Below are positions 61,069 to 64,000 of a stretch of 64,000 nucleotides of DNA, piece after piece. Position 1 is the stretch's first letter, and each line of letters begins with the position of its first letter. The stretch spans positions 620,001-684,000 of the forward strand of contig CAVSPR010000006.1 of the NCBI GenBank assembly GCA_963729875.1. Direction: 5' to 3'. Position numbers and translations under genes: made by a program. Below the pieces are notes generated by a model. It ran no database searches and had not been told where the DNA came from. It saw only the letters and a program-made list of their open reading frames with translations. The stretch is from DATBSL01 sp963729875 (GTDB lineage: Bacteria > Acidobacteriota > Vicinamibacteria > Fen-336).

Positions 61069-62009
61069 GCGTCGCCTTCGTCTTCCCCGGCCAGGGCTCG
61101 CAGCAGGTCGGGATGGGGAGGGCCCTCGCCGCGGCCTTCCCGGAGAGCCGGGCCGTGTTCGACGAGGCGGACGCCGCCCTGGGGTTCCCCCTGTCGCGGC
61201 TGTGCTTCGAGGGACCAGAGGCCGACCTCCAGCTCACCGCGAACACCCAGCCGGCCATCCTCGCCGCCAGCATCGCCGCCCTGCGCCCCCTGGTCGCGCG
61301 CGGCGCAAGGCCCGCCTGGGTGGCGGGACACAGCCTCGGCGAGTACACCGCGCTCGTGGCGGCCGGCACCGTCGGGCTGGCCGACGCCCTGCGGACGGTG
61401 CGGCGGCGGGGCGAGCTCATGCAGGAGGCGGTGCCGGTGGGAGCGGGGGCGATGGCGGCCATCCTCGGACTCGACCTGCCGGCCATCGAGCGGGCCTGCC
61501 GGGAGTCCGCCGGGGACGGCGTCGTGGCCCCGGCCAACGTGAACTCGCCGGGCCAGGTCGTCATCGCCGGTGACGCGGCCGCCGTCGAGGGGGCGTCCGA
61601 GCGTTGCCGCGCGGCGGGGGCGAAGCGGGCGGTCAAGCTGCCCGTCTCCGCGCCCTTCCATTGCGCGCTCATGAAGCCGGCCCAGGAGCGCCTGGAGCCC
61701 GTCCTGCGCTCGCTCGCCTTCGCCGACCCGGCGGTTCCCCTGGTGAACAACGTGGACGCGCGCGTCGTGCGCGACGCGGAGGGGTGCCGCGACGGTCTCG
61801 TGCGGCAGGTCTCGGGGGCGGTGCTCTGGCAGGAGTCGGTGGAGCGGCTCGGCCGCGAGGGGGTGACCACCTTCGTCGAGGTCGGTCCCGGGACGGTGCT
61901 GAGCGGCCTCGTGAGGAAGATCGTGAAGGGCGCCCGGGTCCTGAACGTGGAGTCGCCGGAGTCGCTCGAGGCCGCGGTCGCGGCCCTCGGTGCGGGAGCG
62001 GAGGCGTGA
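61065..62009 (+). CDS. fabD: Malonyl-CoA:ACP transacylase
   Basis: A 314-residue FabD. FVFPGQGSQQVGMGRALAAA at the start, the nucleophile in AGHSLGEYTALVAAG (GHSxG), NSPGQVVIAGD, and VSAPFHCALMKPAQERLEPV with the second catalytic His. It loads malonyl groups on ACP. ATGA overlap with plsX; TGATG junction with fabG. Confidence 0.95.
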   Translation: MSVAFVFPGQGSQQVGMGRALAAAFPESRAVFDEADAALGFPLSRLCFEGPEADLQLTANTQPAILAASIAALRPLVARGARPAWVAGHSLGEYTALVAAGTVGLADALRTVRRRGELMQEAVPVGAGAMAAILGLDLPAIERACRESAGDGVVAPANVNSPGQVVIAGDAAAVEGASERCRAAGAKRAVKLPVSAPFHCALMKPAQERLEPVLRSLAFADPAVPLVNNVDARVVRDAEGCRDGLVRQVSGAVLWQESVERLGREGVTTFVEVGPGTVLSGLVRKIVKGARVLNVESPESLEAAVAALGAGAEA

Positions 62010-62752
62010 TGGGTCTCCTCGAGGGACGGGTCTCGCTGGTCACGGGTGCCTCGCGGGGCATCGGCCGGTCGATCGCCCGCGCGCTGGCCGCCGAGGGGGC
62101 CCACGTGGTCCTCGGGGCCCGCGACGCGGCGAAGCTCGACGAGGCGGTGGGGGAGATCGCCTCGGCCGGAGGGAGCGCCGAGGCCACGGCGCTCGACGTC
62201 GCCGACCGCGGGTCGGTCGAGGCCGGGATCGCCCGCGTGCTCGCCGCGCGGGGGCGGCTCGACCATCTCGTGAACAACGCCGGCGTGACCCGCGACAACC
62301 TCCTGCTGCGGATGAAGGACGAGGAGTGGCAGCAGGTGATCGCCACCAACCTGACCGGCGTCTTCCTCTGCACCCAGGCGGCCCTGCGGCCGATGCTCAA
62401 GCAGCGCTCCGGCCGCATCGTGAGCATCACGTCGGTGGTGGGCCTCGGCGGGAACGCCGGCCAGGCCAACTACGCCGCGAGCAAGGCGGGGATCGTGGGC
62501 TTCACCAAGTCGGTGGCCCGCGAGGTGGCCTCGCGGGGCATCACCGCGAACGCGGTGGCCCCCGGCTTCATCGAGACCGACATGACCGCGGCCATGACCG
62601 ACAAGGCCCGCGAGGCGGTCCTGGGGGCGATCCCCATGGGCCGCGTGGGGCGCCCCGAGGAAGTGGCCGGGGCCGTCCTCTTCCTGCTCTCCGACGCCGC
62701 CGCCTACGTCACCGGCCAGGTGCTGGGCGTGGACGGCGGCTTCCATATGTAG
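62009..62752 (+). CDS. fabG: 3-oxoacyl-ACP reductase
   Basis: A 247-residue short-chain dehydrogenase. NADPH loop VTGASRGIGRSIARALAAEG, LVNNAGVTRDNLLLRMKDEE, SITSVVGLGGNAGQANYAAS with the Ser and YxxxK catalytic residues, and VAPGFIETDMTAAM. NLLLRMKDEEW and AGQANYAASKAG are typical of the FASII reductase. Short leader to acpP includes a TAGAAT at 62750-62755 that might be an acpP -10. Confidence 0.94.
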   Translation: MGLLEGRVSLVTGASRGIGRSIARALAAEGAHVVLGARDAAKLDEAVGEIASAGGSAEATALDVADRGSVEAGIARVLAARGRLDHLVNNAGVTRDNLLLRMKDEEWQQVIATNLTGVFLCTQAALRPMLKQRSGRIVSITSVVGLGGNAGQANYAASKAGIVGFTKSVAREVASRGITANAVAPGFIETDMTAAMTDKAREAVLGAIPMGRVGRPEEVAGAVLFLLSDAAAYVTGQVLGVDGGFHM

Positions 62753-62807
62753 AATAGCCGTCTGCCCCGCCGCCGAGGCCGGGGACACTTTCCTGAGGAG
62801 CCTTCGA

Positions 62808-63050
62808 ATGGAGCCTGTTGCCGATCGCGTGAAGAAGATCATCGTTGACCAGCTGGGGGTCGAGGAGGAGACGGTCACGCCGGAGGCCTCGTTCGTGGAC
62901 GACCTCGGCGCCGACAGCCTCGACACCGTGGAGCTGGTGATGGCCCTCGAGGAGGAGTTCGGCATCGAGATCCCCGACGAGGACGCCGAGAAGATCACCC
63001 GGGTCCGGGAAGCGGTCGACTACATCGAGAAGCACTCGGGCAAGAAGTAG
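62808..63050 (+). CDS. acpP: Acyl carrier protein
   Basis: An 80-residue ACP. The phosphopantetheine site is DDLGADSLDTVELVMALEEE (Ser in DSLD), with the acidic helix II and FGIEIPDEDAEKITRVREAV typical of AcpP. TGAGGAGCC precedes the ATG. Follows fabG by 55 bases. Confidence 0.97.
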   Translation: MEPVADRVKKIIVDQLGVEEETVTPEASFVDDLGADSLDTVELVMALEEEFGIEIPDEDAEKITRVREAVDYIEKHSGKK

Positions 63051-63072
63051 CCCGGACGAGCGCGAACGCCAC

Positions 63073-64000
63073 GTGACCCCCTACCGCAGGGTCGTCGTCA
63101 CGGGTGTCGGGCTCGTGTCCCCGGTCGGCATCGGCACGGAGGAGACCTGGCAGGCACTCCTCGCCGGCCGCTCGGGAGCGGGCCCCATCACCCTCTTCGA
63201 CGCCTCGCAGCACTCCACCCGCTTCGCCTGCGAGGTGAAGGGCTTCGACCCCCTCCGCTTCGTCGAGAAGAAGGAGGTCAAGAAGGTCGACCGCTTCATC
63301 CAGTTCGCGATCGCCGCCTCCGACTTCGCGCTGATGGACGCGTCGTTCACGGTGGCGGGCCTGGACGCGGCGCGCGTGGGCGTCTTCATCGGCAGCGGGA
63401 TCGGCGGCTTCGCCACCATCGAACGCGAGCACTCGGCGCTCCTCGCGGGCGGCCCGCGCAAGATCAGCCCGTTCTTCATTCCCGCCGCGATCATCAACCT
63501 CGCCGCGGGCTGGGTCTCGATCCGCGCCGGGGCCAAGGGCCCCAACTCCGCCACCGCCACCGCCTGCACGAGCGGGGCCCACGCGGTCGGCGAGTCCTAC
63601 CGCCTCATCCAGCACGGCGACACCGACGCCATGATCTGCGGGGGGGCGGAAGCCGCGATCACCCCGCTGGGCGTGGGCGGCTTCTGCGCCATGCGCGCCC
63701 TCAGCCCCCGCAACGACGCCCCGGAGAAGGCCTCGCGCCCGTTCGACAAGGACCGCGACGGCTTCGTGATCGGTGAAGGCGCCGGCATCCTCCTGCTCGA
63801 GGAGCTCGAGCACGCGAGGCGCCGGGGTGCCCGGATCTACTGCGAGGTCGTCGGCTATGGGATGTCGGCCGACGCCTACCACATCTCCGCCCCCTCCGAG
63901 GACGGGGACGGTGCCATCCGCGTCATGCGGGCGACCCTCGAGGACGCGGGCGTAGCGCCCGACGTCGTCGACTACGTCAACGTCCACGGGACCTCGACCC
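63073..64000 (+). CDS. fabF: 3-oxoacyl-ACP synthase II, 3' partial
   Basis: Open to the window end, about 309 residues seen. GTG 63073 starts TPYRRVVVTGVGLVSPVGIG. The active-site Cys is in TATACTSGAHAVGESYRLIQ and the first catalytic His in YVNVHGTST, the last residues visible. RFIQFAIAASDFALMDA and GSGIGGFATIEREHSALLAG are family blocks. FabF extends acyl chains with malonyl-ACP. The second His and C terminus lie outside. Confidence 0.95.
   Translation, partial: MTPYRRVVVTGVGLVSPVGIGTEETWQALLAGRSGAGPITLFDASQHSTRFACEVKGFDPLRFVEKKEVKKVDRFIQFAIAASDFALMDASFTVAGLDAARVGVFIGSGIGGFATIEREHSALLAGGPRKISPFFIPAAIINLAAGWVSIRAGAKGPNSATATACTSGAHAVGESYRLIQHGDTDAMICGGAEAAITPLGVGGFCAMRALSPRNDAPEKASRPFDKDRDGFVIGEGAGILLLEELEHARRRGARIYCEVVGYGMSADAYHISAPSEDGDGAIRVMRATLEDAGVAPDVVDYVNVHGTST

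Noticed and set aside
62750..62755. TAGAAT as an acpP promoter
   Set aside because: The hexamer matches other -10 boxes here, but no -35 is found at 16-19 bases and it overlaps the fabG stop, so I did not list it as a feature.

Overview
The window (roughly 70% G+C by eye) comes from a diderm bacterium. It carries outer-membrane assembly genes (bamA, bamD, skp), lipoprotein export genes (lolC, lolD), lipid A genes (lpxA, lpxI), a TonB, a heptosyltransferase-family gene and a PilT ATPase. Several families and arrangements recall Acidobacteriota: an S55 (SpoIVB-type) peptidase, a TPR-AIM24 protein, a PASTA protein in a def-fmt-rsmB-rpe string, and hrcA-grpE-dnaK-dnaJ-prmA-rsmE order. That assignment is an inference; no rRNA gene is present to settle it.

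Layout. 1-1462 (+): a broken metallopeptidase-like gene and a DUF4870-type membrane protein. 9043-1502 (-): ilvE, pilT, recX, alaS, lytic transglycosylase, TPR-AIM24. 10334-9399 (-): Ser/Thr kinase; 10446-11417 (+): phosphate acyltransferase. 22171-11436 (-): sugar nucleotidyltransferase, phosphomannomutase, tRNA-Gly(CCC), bactofilin, aldehyde dehydrogenase and the heat-shock operon with prmA and rsmE. 22264-22857 (+): pgsA, facing a LysM protein across a perfect-palindrome terminator. 31388-24177 (-): aroC, def, fmt, rsmB, PASTA protein, rpe, epimerase and bamD, mostly joined by 4-base stop/start overlaps. 31541-34110 (+): a receiver-less sigma-54 activator and an AmpG-like permease. 39129-34096 (-): S55 peptidase, beta-propeller protein, heptosyltransferase family. 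39252-39846 (+): two membrane proteins; 40859-39850 (-): a TolB-like lipoprotein. 40924-54138 (+): ribH, nusB, lysS, lolC, lolD, clpC, bamA, skp, a fused fabZ-lpxA, lpxI and a Gfo/Idh oxidoreductase, forming an envelope-biogenesis block. 54265-64000 (+): tonB, a SpoIID-like protein, a DUF4388 protein, a 31-residue membrane peptide, miaA, then yceD-rpmF-plsX-fabD-fabG-acpP-fabF, cut by the window end.

How the genes work together. Most of the right half makes the outer membrane: fatty acids and acyl-ACP (plsX, fab genes), lipid A (FabZ-LpxA, LpxI), lipoprotein traffic (LolCD) and beta-barrel insertion (BamA, BamD, Skp). Protein quality control (DnaK/DnaJ/GrpE, ClpC) and translation genes are interleaved.

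Sequence quality varies. About 1-5 kb and 34.8-43.5 kb, plus isolated sites in dnaK, aldehyde dehydrogenase, bamD, PASTA, rsmB and skp, carry single-base frameshifts, several in short C or G runs. Because essential single-copy genes are hit (alaS, lysS, nusB), I treat them as consensus errors, not pseudogenes. The most interesting observations are a FabZ-LpxA fusion, an uninterrupted DnaK-DnaJ frame, repeated promoter-like sequences placed so close to start codons that leaderless mRNAs are implied, and a CIRCE-less hrcA promoter carrying a 12-base palindrome.
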